Shown piece after piece: positions 11,498 to 23,060 of a stretch of 64,000 nucleotides of DNA. The translations under genes were made by a program, and so were the position numbers. The stretch's first letter is position 1, and each line of letters opens with the position of its first letter. The notes under the pieces are model-generated. The model ran no database searches, was not told where the DNA came from, and saw only the letters and a program-made list of their open reading frames with translations. The stretch lies in assembly GCA_035048495.1 (NCBI GenBank), contig CM068547.1:20095913-20159912 (forward strand), given 5' to 3'. Origin of the DNA: Euptelea pleiosperma (Eukaryota; Streptophyta; Magnoliopsida; Ranunculales; Eupteleaceae).

Positions 11498-11653
11498 CCA
11501 ATCGATTGGACTTTACAGACCAATCGATTGGATAGTACGACCCAATCGATCGGCTTTGCTCCAATCGATTGGTCGCTTAACCTAATCGATTGGACAGTGC
11601 GGCGCTCATTTTATAAAACCCAAAATGGGTCATTTTCAACTCCAATCGATTGT
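11498..11653. promoter_or_regulatory. Internal CCAATCGATTGG cluster followed by a TATA-like box
   Basis: Sites at 11498-11509, 11520-11531, 11543-11554 (CGATCGG), 11561-11572, 11582-11593 and 11642-11653 (partial). TTTATAAAA lies at 11610-11618. This is the same motif as the LTR U3 arrays but inside the internal region, just upstream of a broken ORF. The local context does not align with the LTRs. Confidence 0.55.
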
Positions 11654-12023
11654 GGTCTCCGACTTGGAGAGTGAGATGAGGAATCCCTTGTGCCACAGAC
11701 TCAATCTCACGCAAAATGAGGTGGTAGACTCGGTGGATCTCGTCATTCCGAGTGGAGTGAATCCTTTCGAGGTCTAGGAGAGCTCGTTCATGAGGTCGTT
11801 CTGGACCCGCAGAGATTCCTTCATGGCTTACATCTCATGAGAAGCAGACGACTCAAAGTTTTCGCCGTCTAGAGGAGCGTCAGGATGTTGGTTTCGATCG
11901 GATGACTAGCACTCTTACGGATATGCAGCGCTATATGGAGTACTAGTTCATCATGATGGGTTTTAGACAGCATCCTCCATTTCATGGTTTGGATCAGCAT
12001 GACGGTACTGGCCCATCGGCCTA
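11654..12023 (+). pseudogene. Broken 3' ORF of the Sirevirus-like element
   Basis: One frame gives DLESEMRNPLCHRLNLTQNE, then stops, and another gives FRRLEERQDVGFDRMTSTL and MQRYMEY, a stop, then FIMMGFRQHPPFHGLDQHDG. The composition is biased, protein-like and helical, with several breaks. Its position between the (deleted) pol region and the 3' polypurine tracts is where Sireviruses carry an extra 3' ORF, sometimes env-like. I do not recognise a specific domain. Confidence 0.4.
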
Positions 12024-12625
12024 ATCTCCTCGAGAGAGACTTCTTGAGAGTTATCTGGTGTTTTCTATTTTGAAATATTATTGTATACAGATAAACTCAG
12101 TTATTGTATGGTTATACTCTGGTTGTTTTGTTATTTACTTATCTATTACAGAGTATAAACCAGTTTGTATTATAATTTGATATATATTTATGCACTTGTT
12201 TTTCATGATGATATCCATTGCATGCTTATTATCTGTTTATATTTTTGTACCTTTGTCAATCTGTGACAAAAAGGGGGAGAGAAAATCATAGAAAGGAAAA
12301 AATAAGTAGATGCATGAGATAGGGGGAGAAATTAAGGGGGAGAAAAAAATTTCACATTATTTTTTTCAATTTCTCTACTTGTGAGGTGCATAATTAACTA
12401 ACTGCATTCTAATGATTTATTGATTGCCAATGATATTACCTAGTATGTGTTGTTGGTAGAATAAGCTGGGAACAAATTAAAAGCTATTCCATTATCTATT
12501 CGATTATCTCCGAGAGAGTGTGAGATAGTGAGTGAATCATGTAAGAGGGTGGGATTGTAATTAATTTTTGTTTACTTTCTATATGATTAAATATTTTTTA
12601 TCACGGAATTGCCAAAGGGGGAGAT
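12024..12625 (+). other. 3' internal end with repeated polypurine tracts
   Basis: Non-coding, AT-rich. Purine tracts recur: AAAAAGGGGGAGAG (about 12267), ATAGGGGGAGAAATTAAGGG (about 12320) and the canonical CCAAAGGGGGAGAT (about 12612-12625) directly before LTR E. Multiplied polypurine tracts near the 3' LTR are a known trait of the Sirevirus lineage. Confidence 0.7.
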
Positions 12626-14242
12626 TGTAAATAATATTTTCATATTCAATTTGGCAAAGATTTCGTTTGACATAAAAAACATTCTTGTAACCGTTCCTAC
12701 GAGCACTAGTGTAGTGTAAAGATGTCGTGGTACGCATACTTCGCCGACTACGTAAAGACTAAAAGATAGAGAGCAAGAATTAGATGGTTGACGACAGGAG
12801 TCATCTAAGTAACTACCCATTTGTCGGTTATAGATCATGTATGCTCGATTAGGAAGGTAAGTGACTAAGTGGCCATAGGAATAGGTTTAAAATGAATAAA
12901 ATATAATGGTCAAACCTAGTCATTGGATAGACCCGAGTCTTAGTCAAAGATATTGATTTATGGGAGAGTCTGATTGATTGGAACTTGTCCAATCGATTGG
13001 ACATAGCCCAATCGATTGGAGGACTCTGTAAAATAGATTGGAAGCTACGAGATAGAATATGATAAATGCCCAATCAATTGGAGACCTCTGTAAAATCGAT
13101 TGGAGGCTACGAGGTAGAACATGATCAAAGCCTGATCAATCAAAGCCTAATCGATTGGACACATCTGTAAAATCGATTGGAGTTTACGAGACAGAACATG
13201 ATCATAGCCCAATCGATTGGAGACCTCTGTAAAATCGATTGGAGCCTTCGGGATAGAAACTTTATTGAGGCCAATCGATTGGAGACCTTTGTAAAATCGA
13301 TTGGAGCCTTCGGGATAAACTTTATTGAGGCCGATCGATTGGACACTAAACCCAATCGATTGGACTTAGCACGATTTGAGTCTTTTTCACATCCAAAATT
13401 CTTAGTTCCACTCTCCCATGTTCTACAAGACTGAGGGTCACGAATTCTATAAATACAACCCTTCTATACCTTATCTACACACATATAGAGTGACACAATA
13501 CTTCAAGAGAGAGAAGAAAAAGTTTATTTTAGAGTGTCCATTCGAAGAGCAAGAAGCTTGTTTCTCATTCACATCTTGTAAGCTTGTTACTATTCTTGAT
13601 CAAAGCCAAGTGCTTAATCCATTCCTCAGCTTAGGTCTTTCACTTAGATATCCAACCTAGTAGCCTAAGTGTACCAGTATGACTCAACACCTTTGAGCAA
13701 CCTAGGGTTCAGGGTGTACTGAATCATTCACCTTAGGCAAAGGCGGAAGTGTTGAGAATTAAGATCGGAGCTACCGATCGACGGCAGGTTTGGGGTGTAC
13801 CAAACTGAACAAGCGGACAAGGCTTCTTGGCGGGAAGGGTGCTCGTGGATTCGTGGCATTGATTCAAAGGACGTGGACGCATCGGCAGTAGGCCTTGGCT
13901 AAGGTTGGAAGCTGTATTTGCAATGGTGATGTATAGGTAACCTTTGTTTCATTTATCTTTTCAGTTAGTGATACTTTTCGTCTGGACGTGGTCCCGTGGT
14001 TTTTCCTTGGCTAAGGTTTCCACGTAAAAATCTCTTATCTTGTGTGATTGTTTGTTTGTATTCCGCTATCTATCTTGATTAGACCAAACGACGAAAAGAA
14101 AATATACCACGGAGGTATATTCGATTTAAGTCGATTGTGATAATCTTTGATCAAACAACTAAGGCATGTGATTTTGTTCCCCTACCATAGACCAGTAAAA
14201 CTGTGTAGGTATAATTAATTTTAAATACCTAATCAACCCCCC
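12626..14242 (+). repeat. LTR E, copia/Sirevirus-like, truncated at its 3' end
   Basis: Starts TGTAAATAATATTTTC after the PPT. The palindrome array is 12970-13362, with the site often AATCAATT or AAATAGATT (decayed). TATA box TCTATAAATACAA about 13444-13456. It ends at CAACCCCCC and is joined to GGATGGGCGCTCG, so the terminal ~60 bp and primer-binding site are lost. Confidence 0.87.
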
Positions 14243-14580
14243 GGATGGGCGCTCGTGGATTCGAAGCGTGGAGCTAGAGAACATGGACGCACCGGCAGTT
14301 GGCCTAGAGGGTTGTATGTTGTATGAAAATGGTGCTGCGTATGTAACTTCTGTAACTCATAACTTTTTAGTTAGTGATACTTTCCATTTAGACGTGGTCC
14401 TATGGTTTTCCTTGGCTAAGGTTTTCACGTAAAAATCACATGTGTTATTGTTTGTTGATTTTTATTTCCGTACTTTATTGAGATTAGAGCAAATGACCTA
14501 GAGACAATATATCCTCTAGATATAATCAATCTATTCAATTGTGATAATCATATTTGTGGGGGAAAAATATCTAATCTAAC
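14243..14580 (+). repeat. Diverged fragment of the same LTR family
   Basis: Repeats the 3' portion of the LTR (GGGCGCTCGTGGATTCG, the GTTAGTGATACTTTCC segment, ACGTGGTCC and the CCTTGGCTAAGGTTTTC segment) but is clearly more diverged than LTRs B-E, so it represents an older or different subfamily joined to LTR E. Confidence 0.7.
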
Positions 14581-15167
14581 CCACACAATCTTCGAGGTCA
14601 GACGATTCGTATCTTGATGATGATCGAACGGCTCTGGTGCTTCAGGGTGAAACTACTTTTTCTTCCGCGAAGGATAGGATGATCTCCAGATGAGATATGA
14701 TTGTACCTGTTGACAATACTCCGATGCTCAAGTCAGTTTAGGAATGGTAACAGGGTTCAGGAAAATAGTAAAATATTTCAGAGCTTTGACTATCTGGATT
14801 TGGAGAACAAGATCTCTTCTCAATTCTGATGGTCATGTATTTATACCCCTAGAACTGGTGTGACTCACCTTCCACGTGTCTACTCCTTGTTAGTCAGTTA
14901 TGATCTGAAGAGATTCTGTTACGAAACTGTCTCTTCTTGTTAGATCTTAACTGCCCCTATTCGGTTATATCTGAAATGACTGAGGTGGCATTCCTCGTGG
15001 CAGATATTTGAATAGGAGAACGTGGGAGCTGCGTAATAGTCAAACTAATCGCCACGTGGCTAACATTCAATGGATAGGTAAGCAACTAACTTTATTATAG
15101 TTTAGAATACTTATCTCGTTTGTAGAATTCTGTATACTTCTCAGGATGGATAGAAGTCCATTCCCAC
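14581..15167. repeat. Probable LTR-derived sequence, family not identified
   Basis: No ORF. It has features common in Ty3/gypsy LTRs (AATACTCCGATGCTCAAGTC, CACGTGTC, CCACGTGGC) and leads into the 49-bp repeats. Assignment is tentative. Confidence 0.3.
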
Positions 15168-15272
15168 CAAGTATGCTACTGATCTCGTCGGGATGATATA
15201 AATGTCACTCCCCCCAAGTAAGCCATTTGATCTTGCCAGGATGTACTTGAATATCCTTCCTGTCAAGCGTGT
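15168..15272. repeat. 49-bp tandem repeats, left part
   Basis: About two units of a GTCGGGATGA, then ACGTCACTCCCG, then TCAAGTATGCTG pattern, interrupted by the solo LTR at 15273. Units resume at 17887. Confidence 0.6.
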
Positions 15273-17886
15273 TGAAAGTAAGGTTTTTCCGCGTCGTTGG
15301 TTATGGAAACCCTAGACTCAACACATTTGTAATTAATCCGATTCTTTTTCTCTGCAAAAATTAAGAATTCTAGCACAGTGGAAAGTCGGAGTCGAATCTG
15401 CACTCGGGATTAGTCCGGTTAGCACAATAACGAACATGAAATGACGAATTTTTGCTGGAGATTGTAGAAAATATGGAGAGGTGAGAATGGTGGTAGTGAT
15501 TTTAAAACATTCATCTTTTTAGAGAGAAGTTAAGAGAACCATTCTTTAGATTAATGACAAAATTTAGAACAAATTACCAAACTAAAACTTCTTCATTAAA
15601 ACTAACAAATCAAATTACAAAACTATTGAGCTTTAATACAAACATAACAAAAAGAAAGCAAGTAAGATTAAACTATCTAGAGAGAGAAAACTAATTTAGA
15701 GAGAGAAAACTAGGGAGAGAGAATCTTGCTAACTCACCAACGGGAGAGGATGAGTGGCCAAAAAGTAGCCCGTGGTTGTGAGCCCGATTACACCATACTT
15801 GTTGGCCATGAGTAGAGATCGCCAAAGATGTTGGCACTAGTGGGTGGAATTGATGGTGAAGCTTGGATGGATGGAAGAGTGGAGCAATCTTCTTGTTGTG
15901 GTGTGAAGGTTGACATATTAGCAACCCGACTAGCAATGGAAGAGATCCATCGATCGGAATGGAAGGTCCAGCAACTGATGGTGGAGATGATTCATGTCCA
16001 GCAACTTATTGGGGAAGGCGTGGTGGTGGTGAGAAGCACGGTGGAGGAGAGATGTTAGCAACTCGTGCCGGTTCCAATAGAGCTAGGAAATCTGGGTTTC
16101 CTACTCCTCTTCTTTTTTTCTTCTCTTCTTCCTCTTTCTCCCTTTCTATTTTTGGTTCTCTCTTGAAAATGGTTCAAATGAGAGGGGAGTGAGGAGCCAT
16201 GGCTGTCCGGCTAGAGAGGGGTATGGAGGATGGTAGGTGGCCCACACCTGGAAACCCGAAGTGGCAGGTGGTGGAGGCGTGATGGTGATGGACGGTGAAG
16301 CAAGGCCGACAAGAGAGGAGCAACCAGCCAGGGGAGAAAACGGTCAAAATTCAGATCATGGGTTTCCACGGTTTCTTCAAACCATTTGGGAGATGAACTC
16401 CTTACCTGTGGAGGGAGCAAGCAGAAGGAAGAAAAGGGGGTTACCTGTCCAGCAAGGAACGGCGGAGGCAGGCGTTGGAGATGGGTGACATGGGTTGAGC
16501 ACGCGGATTGAAAAGGGTGGAGGCAGGTGGTGGTTGACGGACTGGTTCAGGCGGTGAAGGGGTGATGGAAGACGTGCTGCACACAGCAGCAAAGAGGAAG
16601 GAGCAGAAGAGGAAGCAGAAGAAGAAGAAGAAGAAGAAGAAGAAGAAGAAGAAGAAGAAGAAGAGGAGGAGGAAGCCTTACCAGACGGCCGGAGTTGCAG
16701 GCAACTCCGGCGAAGACATGAAGAAGATGAAGAAGAAGAGAAAGAGAAAGAAGAAAAAGAAGGAGAAGGAGGAGAGAAAAATGTTCGAAAATGATTTTGG
16801 GGAGGAGAGAAAGAGATTGGAGGGGGATTAGGGTTCGAACGAACCCTTCTCCCTCCTCTTATAAAGCTCCATATTTCCTTTAATAGAAATAGGGTATTTT
16901 TGAAATAAAAAAAATATTTTTTTTTTTTTTTTTAAATAAAAGTCTACTTTTCCTTGGGGAATGTCCCCATTTAGTGGACCCCCCATTTTTTAAAATTTAA
17001 TTAAAATTCTTTGGAAATTCACGGGGTCCACTAATTGGTCGGACAACGGGTCAATGATGATGGGCCCGGCTACTGGCCCACATGGATTCATGATGTCCAT
17101 CGTCTCACAAGATGATGTGACAGACAGTCTGATGGCGATCGGATGGATGGTGACTTGATTGGGACCCAGATTGGTAAATCGACGGATTTAGAGAGATCCA
17201 ACGGTCCGATTGACGATCCAACGGTCAGAAAGCTAAGGGAGATGAGATAGAGCCGATGGGCAGGAGTTCTGGGGTTAGGTCAGTAGATTCGAGGATCGAG
17301 AGATGAAGAGAGAGAGAGAATAAGGAGAGATGAGAGAGAAAGTATAAAAAAAATAGAGAAAAGTATTGGCAGAGGGTCTAGAACCCTGGTCTTCACTGTG
17401 ACCATCCTCACGCTTCTCCAGTAGAGTAGACTATCATTCCTTGCTGACTCATGTGGCTTTAAACGCTTTGGTCCGTCTCTTGGTCATTGGCTCTCCTACT
17501 CTCTTCGTTCTTTGGGCTGACTTTTTGGTCCTCTTATTCAGCCCATATTTGGCCCATATCTTCTAGTCATAGCATGTGGGCTCTTTAAGCTTTGATAATG
17601 GGCTTTCCTGATCGATGTGGGCTCGCAAGTCTCGAGAATTGTCTCATCAGGGTTTCCTACGATAAAAGAAGCGCGTAATGAGACTTAATCAGAACGGCTT
17701 AATATGTAGACTTCTAAAAATGTGTTTAATGCATGCAAATATACCATTTCGTCCAGAAAAGTGTGTTATACGCAATGAGATAGACTCTTACGTAGAAAAG
17801 TGGATAATTAGAGCAGTTTTACGTAGGAGAATGCGATAACGCTAAAAGGATAATTGCTTAAAATAAGCACTTTTGAGCGAATATCA
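15273..17886 (-). mobile_element. Solo LTR of the tRNA-Asp-primed family (2614 bp)
   Basis: Bounds TGAAAGTAAGG and GAATATCA on the plus strand; perfect 5-bp target duplication CGTGT at 15268-15272 and 17887-17891. Inside: GAGA-rich leader, a (AAG)n tract at about 16612-16670, the hairpin CCGGAGTTGCAG/GCAACTCCGG at about 16689-16711, a TATA-like CTTATAAAG (complement) at about 16857, and a tRNA-like B box at about 17385. There is no internal domain. Long frames (for example 16237-16488) are GA-rich shadows. Confidence 0.92.
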
Positions 17887-18845
17887 CGTGTCACTTGACC
17901 TTGTCGGGATGAGATAAACGTTACTCCCGTCAAGTATGCTGTCTGACCTTATAGGGATGTGTTGAACGTCATTCCTGCTAAGTATGATAATTAAACCTGT
18001 TGGGATGAGTTGAATGTCGATCCCGTCGACAGTGTCGGGATGAGATGCTTAGAATTGCCGGGTTGAGATACAGGGATGAGATGCTAGGAGTTGCCGGGTT
18101 GAGTTCCCAGGATGAGATGCTAGAGTTTGCCGGGATGAGTTCCCGGGATAAGATGTTGGAGTTGCCGGGATGAGTTCCCGGGATGAGATGCTTGAGTTGC
18201 CAAGATGAGTTCCCTAGATGAGATGTTGGAGTTGCCCGGATGAGATGCTGGAGTTATCGGGATGAGTTCCTGGGATGAGATGCTTGAGTTGCCAAGATGA
18301 GTTCCTGGGATTAGATGTTGGAGTTGCCAGGATGAGATACTTGAGTTGCCAAGATGAGTTCCCGGGATGAGATGCTTGAGTTATCAAGATGAGTTCCCAG
18401 GTTGAAATGTTGGAGTTGTCGGGATGAGTTGCCGGGATAAGATGTTAGAGTTCCCGGGATGAGATGCTTGAGTTGCCAAGATGAGTTCCTGGGATGAGAT
18501 GTTGGAGTTGCTGGGATGAGTTTCCAGGATGAGATGTTGGAGTTCCCGGGATGAGATGCTTAAGTTGCCAGGATGAGTTCCCGCGATGAGATACTTGAGT
18601 TATCAAGATGAGTTCTCGGGTTGAAATGTTGGAGTTGCCGGGATGAGTTCCCGGGATGAGATGTTAGAGTTCCCGGGATGAGATGCTTGAGTTGCCAGGA
18701 TGAGTTCCCGGGTTGAGATGTTGGAGTTCCCGGGATGAGATGCTTGAGTTGCCAGGATGAGTTCCCGGGATGAGATGCTTAAGTTATCAAGATGAGTTCC
18801 CTGGTTGTGATGTTGGGGTTGCCAGGATGAGTTCCCGGGATGAGT
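17887..18845. repeat. 49-bp repeats grading into a 35-bp minisatellite
   Basis: 17887 to about 18030 holds three more 49-bp units. From about 18030 to 18845 the unit is about 35 bp, two sub-blocks GTTGCCGGGATGAG and TTCCCGGGATGAGATGCTTGA, in roughly two dozen variable copies. The shared core is CGGGATGAG. The period is not a multiple of three and no long frame is open, so it is not coding. Confidence 0.85.
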
Positions 18846-20770
18846 GTACGTTAGAAATAATGTACCCTTTGAAATATCCTCAATGGATGCACACCTCGAG
18901 ATATGTGCACATCAATCCTTGAGATTCGTGTAAAAATTATGGTACCCACAATATTCATAAATGAACAGTGAATTCAAATCTCCCTCACCCATTTTTATGG
19001 TTCTCTAATAGCGCCTCCACCCCATCAAAATCTCAAATCTCCCCACTAGTAAAATATGCAAAGGGTAAACTCTGATCCAATGATCATTTCTTCTTCTTTT
19101 CGAATGGGTTTTGGGGAGACCTAGAAGAAAAAATCAGCTAAATCGAAGAATCCAGATGGGGATTTCTTATATAAAAAAGGGAGATAATAGTGCTTCTCTG
19201 ATTCTGATAATGGCTCAACTTGCTTTTTTCTTCCTTTTTTTGTTTCTCGTCGGAAATATAATCCGAAAAAACTGTAAATTGCTTGTTCGCAGGAAAACCA
19301 ACGATGACAACCCAAGTAAGAAAACAAAACAATATCAAGAACCCAGATGTTTCTCTCAGAAATGATGAAAAATAAACATTTTCACGAACATAACTTCTGT
19401 AGATGTACAATACTATAGGTAAAAGAAGAAACTTTTTGTTCTCACAATCGAGCTTTGTCAGAAACCGCCGGAAAGACAAACCAAGAACACAAAGTTCTCT
19501 AGTAAGTACCCCAAATGAAACTGAAAGCCAGAAAAAAACCAGTGAAGAAAACACAAATACCAGCCCATTTTCCAAACTTGAAAGGATTTAGAGATAAAAA
19601 GAGACGACGAAAGTGAAGGTATAATGAACTCAAAGATGAAGAATAATGAAAAGACATGTAAACAGTTGTGAAGATTGCTAGAAATCCGACTTCATTTCTA
19701 TGACCATCTATCATGTACTGTTGAAATGGTAAGTGGCTGCCGAAATATGGACATATATACCATACGGTACTGAACTACCAAATGTATCTTAAGAACCTCG
19801 GTAAGCTCCTGCCGGAATAAAATTAAGAGCATCGGTAAGATCCTACCGTTTGACCCAAACCAGTACATCCCAAACTGATGTGGTTCAAACAGCAAGACAG
19901 AGTTGAAAAATAGACTTATAATACGGTACTGAACTACCGAAATAAAATTAAGCAACTCGATAAGATCTTGCTGTTTGAGCCAAACCAGTAATCCCAAGCT
20001 TGTTTGGTTCAGACAGCTAGACAATGCCAAAAATACCAATAATCCAACGCTACTGAATTGCGTTTCGGTTGAGCGCAATGTATCGTCCTACGTTTCGGTT
20101 GAGTAAAATCAAAGGGGAGGAATAAGGGGAGTAAAATCAAAGGGGAGGAATAAGGGGGAAGATTAGAAAAAATAGGGTTTTAAGTGGTGATATTCAGAAA
20201 ACGAAAAGGGCAAAAAAAATATTTTATATTTCCAATGGGGGGAGATTAGAGGAATCGGAGGGGATATGGTGGTCTTTTTATTTAAAGTTTAAAGTGGGTC
20301 CTAACTCACTTCTTTAGCTTTGCTTTAGAAAAGCAAAATTGCCTTAATACGTGTATTGGAGAAACTTTAGAGGTGATTTTGTTTTTATGTTCTTTAAAAA
20401 ATAGGGTTGCATCATAAGTAGCTATTTTCCAGAGGGAATATTCATAACTTCTCTTAACAATGGATATAAAAATAAAAGTAAAAAGAAGAGAGTCAAGGTG
20501 TGTCGTTCATCTCGAAAAAGTACATAATATGCAGTGGCGTGGACAAGGGATCTGTCCACGTGGGAAATCTAGAGTGTCTTTAAGATAGTTTGTGTGGATA
20601 GGCCACGTCAGCAATCTAAATAGCAAGAAAGGAGGACCGCACAGAAATCCTTTTTGGGTGAAATAGGGATCTTTGGGAAGTTGTATTCGTAGTTTAGTAA
20701 AAGAAAAAATAAAAAAGTGCAGAGAATCTGCCACATAAGAAAAATATAGATCATCCAAAATCATTTCCTT
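18846..20770. other. Low-copy AT-rich DNA, no supported gene
   Basis: Contains a 145-codon minus-strand frame (19138-19575) without a recognisable domain; its hydrophobic, Phe/Leu/Val-rich translation and pyrimidine-rich sense strand look like 5' gene or intron sequence rather than protein. Near-duplicate phrases occur (TACGGTACTGAACTACC at about 19758 and 19921; GTTTGA(C/G)CCAAACCAGTA at about 19849 and 19974; ATCAAAGGGGAGGAATAAGG at about 20109 and 20135), so a local ~150-bp duplication is likely. Confidence 0.4.
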
Positions 20771-20778
20771 GGCCGACA

Positions 20779-21243
20779 TTGGTTTACATTCTCTCTCGGT
20801 ATCAAATAATCCTTCTATTTAAACGCTTCAACCCCAAAACACTTGAACACCACTCCCCTCTTCCCCATGGCGATCACACAGGCCACATGATATTTACGAC
20901 GCCGCTGCTCCGTCTCCGATTCTCGAGCGTGGATGCCTCAGGTTTGCAGTTCAGCAATATGGCTATCCCCGTCTTTGCTGCTAAAAACCTCAGAATGAGC
21001 CAACAACTTACCCTAACATCCAAAACCATCCTCCAAACTGCCTACCCACATAGTTGGCAAATCTTCAGAATGTCTACGAAATCAGCACATTTACGCTTTA
21101 TTTTGCAAAGCCAGAGGGTTTATCACATGGATCCTACAACCCTCGGGATATGCATCAAATTTGAATATGAAATGACTAAATCCTTGGATTTAGGATCAAA
21201 TGGTGTGAACAAAGGACAACACAAACTGTTACTGGCATCATGA
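20779..21243 (+). pseudogene. Possible gene remnant, unidentified
   Basis: A TATA-like CTATTTAAACG lies at about 20815, and an ATG-containing context follows at about 20866. The longest open frame (154 codons) has no recognisable domain. The alternate frame (about 20890-21155) reads more like real protein, with PSPILERGC, FAVQQYGYPRL, ENVYEISTFTLYF-like and FAKPEGLSHGSYNPRDMHQ segments, but carries two in-frame stops. I cannot name the family. It could be a decayed gene, an unspliced gene or chance. Confidence 0.25.
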
Positions 21244-21573
21244 GCTCCACCATTAACACGACTTTGTTTCCTCTTTTCTTTTTCTTTTTTTCTTTTTTTT
21301 TTTTTCTGTTTTTGCAAAGCAGGTTAATTGAAGTGGGTGAAGATAGGTTTTGAACCTATAGCCGTGTTGCCAATGCAGACGACTTTAGGGATTCTTGGTA
21401 GGGAAGAGACTTTCTACACCAAAGGAAACAGGTTTCACTTGACCTTTTTTTCTCCTTTTTTTTGTTTATAAAATAGAAGCATGCCTCTTTTTACTCGCCA
21501 AAGAAAATATGCCTCTTTTTTTGGCTTGAGGAAAAATAGAGTAATTTCTTTTGTGGAGGAGATTTCAGTTTAG

Positions 21574-21901
21574 GAGTAAAACTTTGATGACAGAGGACTG
21601 TCATCGAGGTCGATGACAGCCCACAATATGAACGCTGACCGTATGGATGCTTGGGGTTGGATTGGAGTTATTCTCATGGGTTGATTTTAACCATGGTAAT
21701 TTGAGCATTATTGAGCATTATTTGGGGTACAAAGATCCAAAGGATTGAAATCACTAATCCGGCTGATTTTTGTATTGTACGTCCGGCTAGGGATTGGCAA
21801 AACATCCATATGGTCAGAGTCATATAAGACTATGCCACGTGGCTTATATTATGGGCTATCATTGGCCTCGATGACAGTCAGATGTCATCAAAGATTTACT
21901 C
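21574..21901. mobile_element. Mutator-type MITE with 9-bp TSD (328 bp)
   Basis: Begins GAGTAAAACTTTGATGACAG and ends with the inverse (CATCAAAGATTTACTC). A perfect 9-bp duplication TCAGTTTAG is at 21565-21573 and 21902-21910. Long inverted arms meet around GCATTATTTGGG. The inner arm sequence (CTGACCGTATGGATG, then AATC(C/A)GGCTGATTTTTG) is shared with the other copies between 22.9 and 32.3 kb. Nine-base duplications and long arms indicate a MULE-derived MITE. Confidence 0.9.
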
Positions 21902-22505
21902 TCAGTTTAGGTTTGTGACTTGAATCAGGTGTGGGCATCTCTGTGCATTGAAGAAGTGGGACACGTTTTGGCAGCAATTATTCTAAAAAATTGATGACTT
22001 CATTGCATGCTATGTACAGATGGTGGTCCCTGATTGGACACGCACCTACATTGAAATTATTTCTACATAAAATAATTACCCAAATGGCTGTCTTTGCCAC
22101 CCTCAAAGGGTTGTCACGTTAAGCGTGACACAGTGAGGGCAAGGTTGTGGGAAATGGACCCCTTTGGTTCTGTCATCCCATTTCTCATAAAAGAAAAGAC
22201 AACACCCGATTGTAAGGACTACTATTACCAGTCGTCAATATATGTACAGAACCCCTATCCTTCATTTTAAGGGAGGTACTCAATACAACACTTTTGAAGA
22301 AGAGATAAAAGAAAAATGAAAGTAGGATTTTGAACAAGGAAAATATGGAAAAGATAAGAAAATAATTCCTCGCAGTATAATTGGTATTGTTGGCAAGGGG
22401 TGCAACTTGAATGGGCTCAACATGAACCCGACAGGCCCAACAAGATTTCATGGTGGGCTTGGGTTTTCATTTTTGAAATTGGGTTGGGCTCAGATTAGGG
22501 CCATG

Positions 22506-22540
22506 GGAAATATAATATATATATATATATATATATATCC
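22506..22540. repeat. (TA)n microsatellite
   Basis: About 17 uninterrupted TA/AT units. Confidence 0.9.
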
Positions 22541-22869
22541 CCATTGCATATTATATTTTACAATAATATCATAATTAAGGATAAAGGGAAAGTCCTCGGA
22601 GAATAAGATGAATTTTTTGGTGGCTAAGCCTGGATCAAACCCATGCTTGTGGTAATTAAGATTTTACACACTTTCTTATGAATTTGTTATTCCTCGTATC
22701 TAAGATTTTAAATACATTCCCACCAGGGCGATCATAATAACTTACCACAGGCGCCACTAGACAAGCATTCAATGGATAAAAACGATGATATTAAGCCGCA
22801 GGGTGAGTTAATTAAAATTAAAAACCACGGGCCAATTTACCCGATGATATTAAACCCCATGGTGAATGG

Positions 22870-23060
22870 TTGGCCCACCCCTCAGTAGACCTACACGCCA
22901 AAAATCAGCCTGATTGGAGATTTCTAGCGGCTGGATTTGAGTGTACCCCGAAACATTTTTGAATCCAACGTGTAGAAATCACATGATAAAATGTATGAAT
23001 ACAATAGCCATAATCACCAATCAGGCTGGCTATTGGGTGTAGGTCCACTAAGGGGTGGGT
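22870..23060. mobile_element. Foldback MITE related to the 24 kb copy
   Basis: Inverted arms: GTTGGCCCACCCCTCAGTAG, then the CAGCCTGATTGG segment on the left; CCAATCAGGCTG, then TCCACTAAGGGGTGGG on the right. The outer GAGTAAAACTT ends are absent, so it is a different subtype or a truncated copy. Boundaries are approximate. Confidence 0.6.

Noticed and set aside
18030..18845. A CRISPR-like array
   Set aside because: The 35-bp units are contiguous with no unique spacers, and the host is a plant nuclear genome.
19138..19575. 145-codon minus-strand ORF as a membrane protein gene
   Set aside because: Hydrophobic, Phe/Leu/Val-rich translation of pyrimidine-rich DNA; no recognised domain, overlapping frames on both strands, no promoter context.
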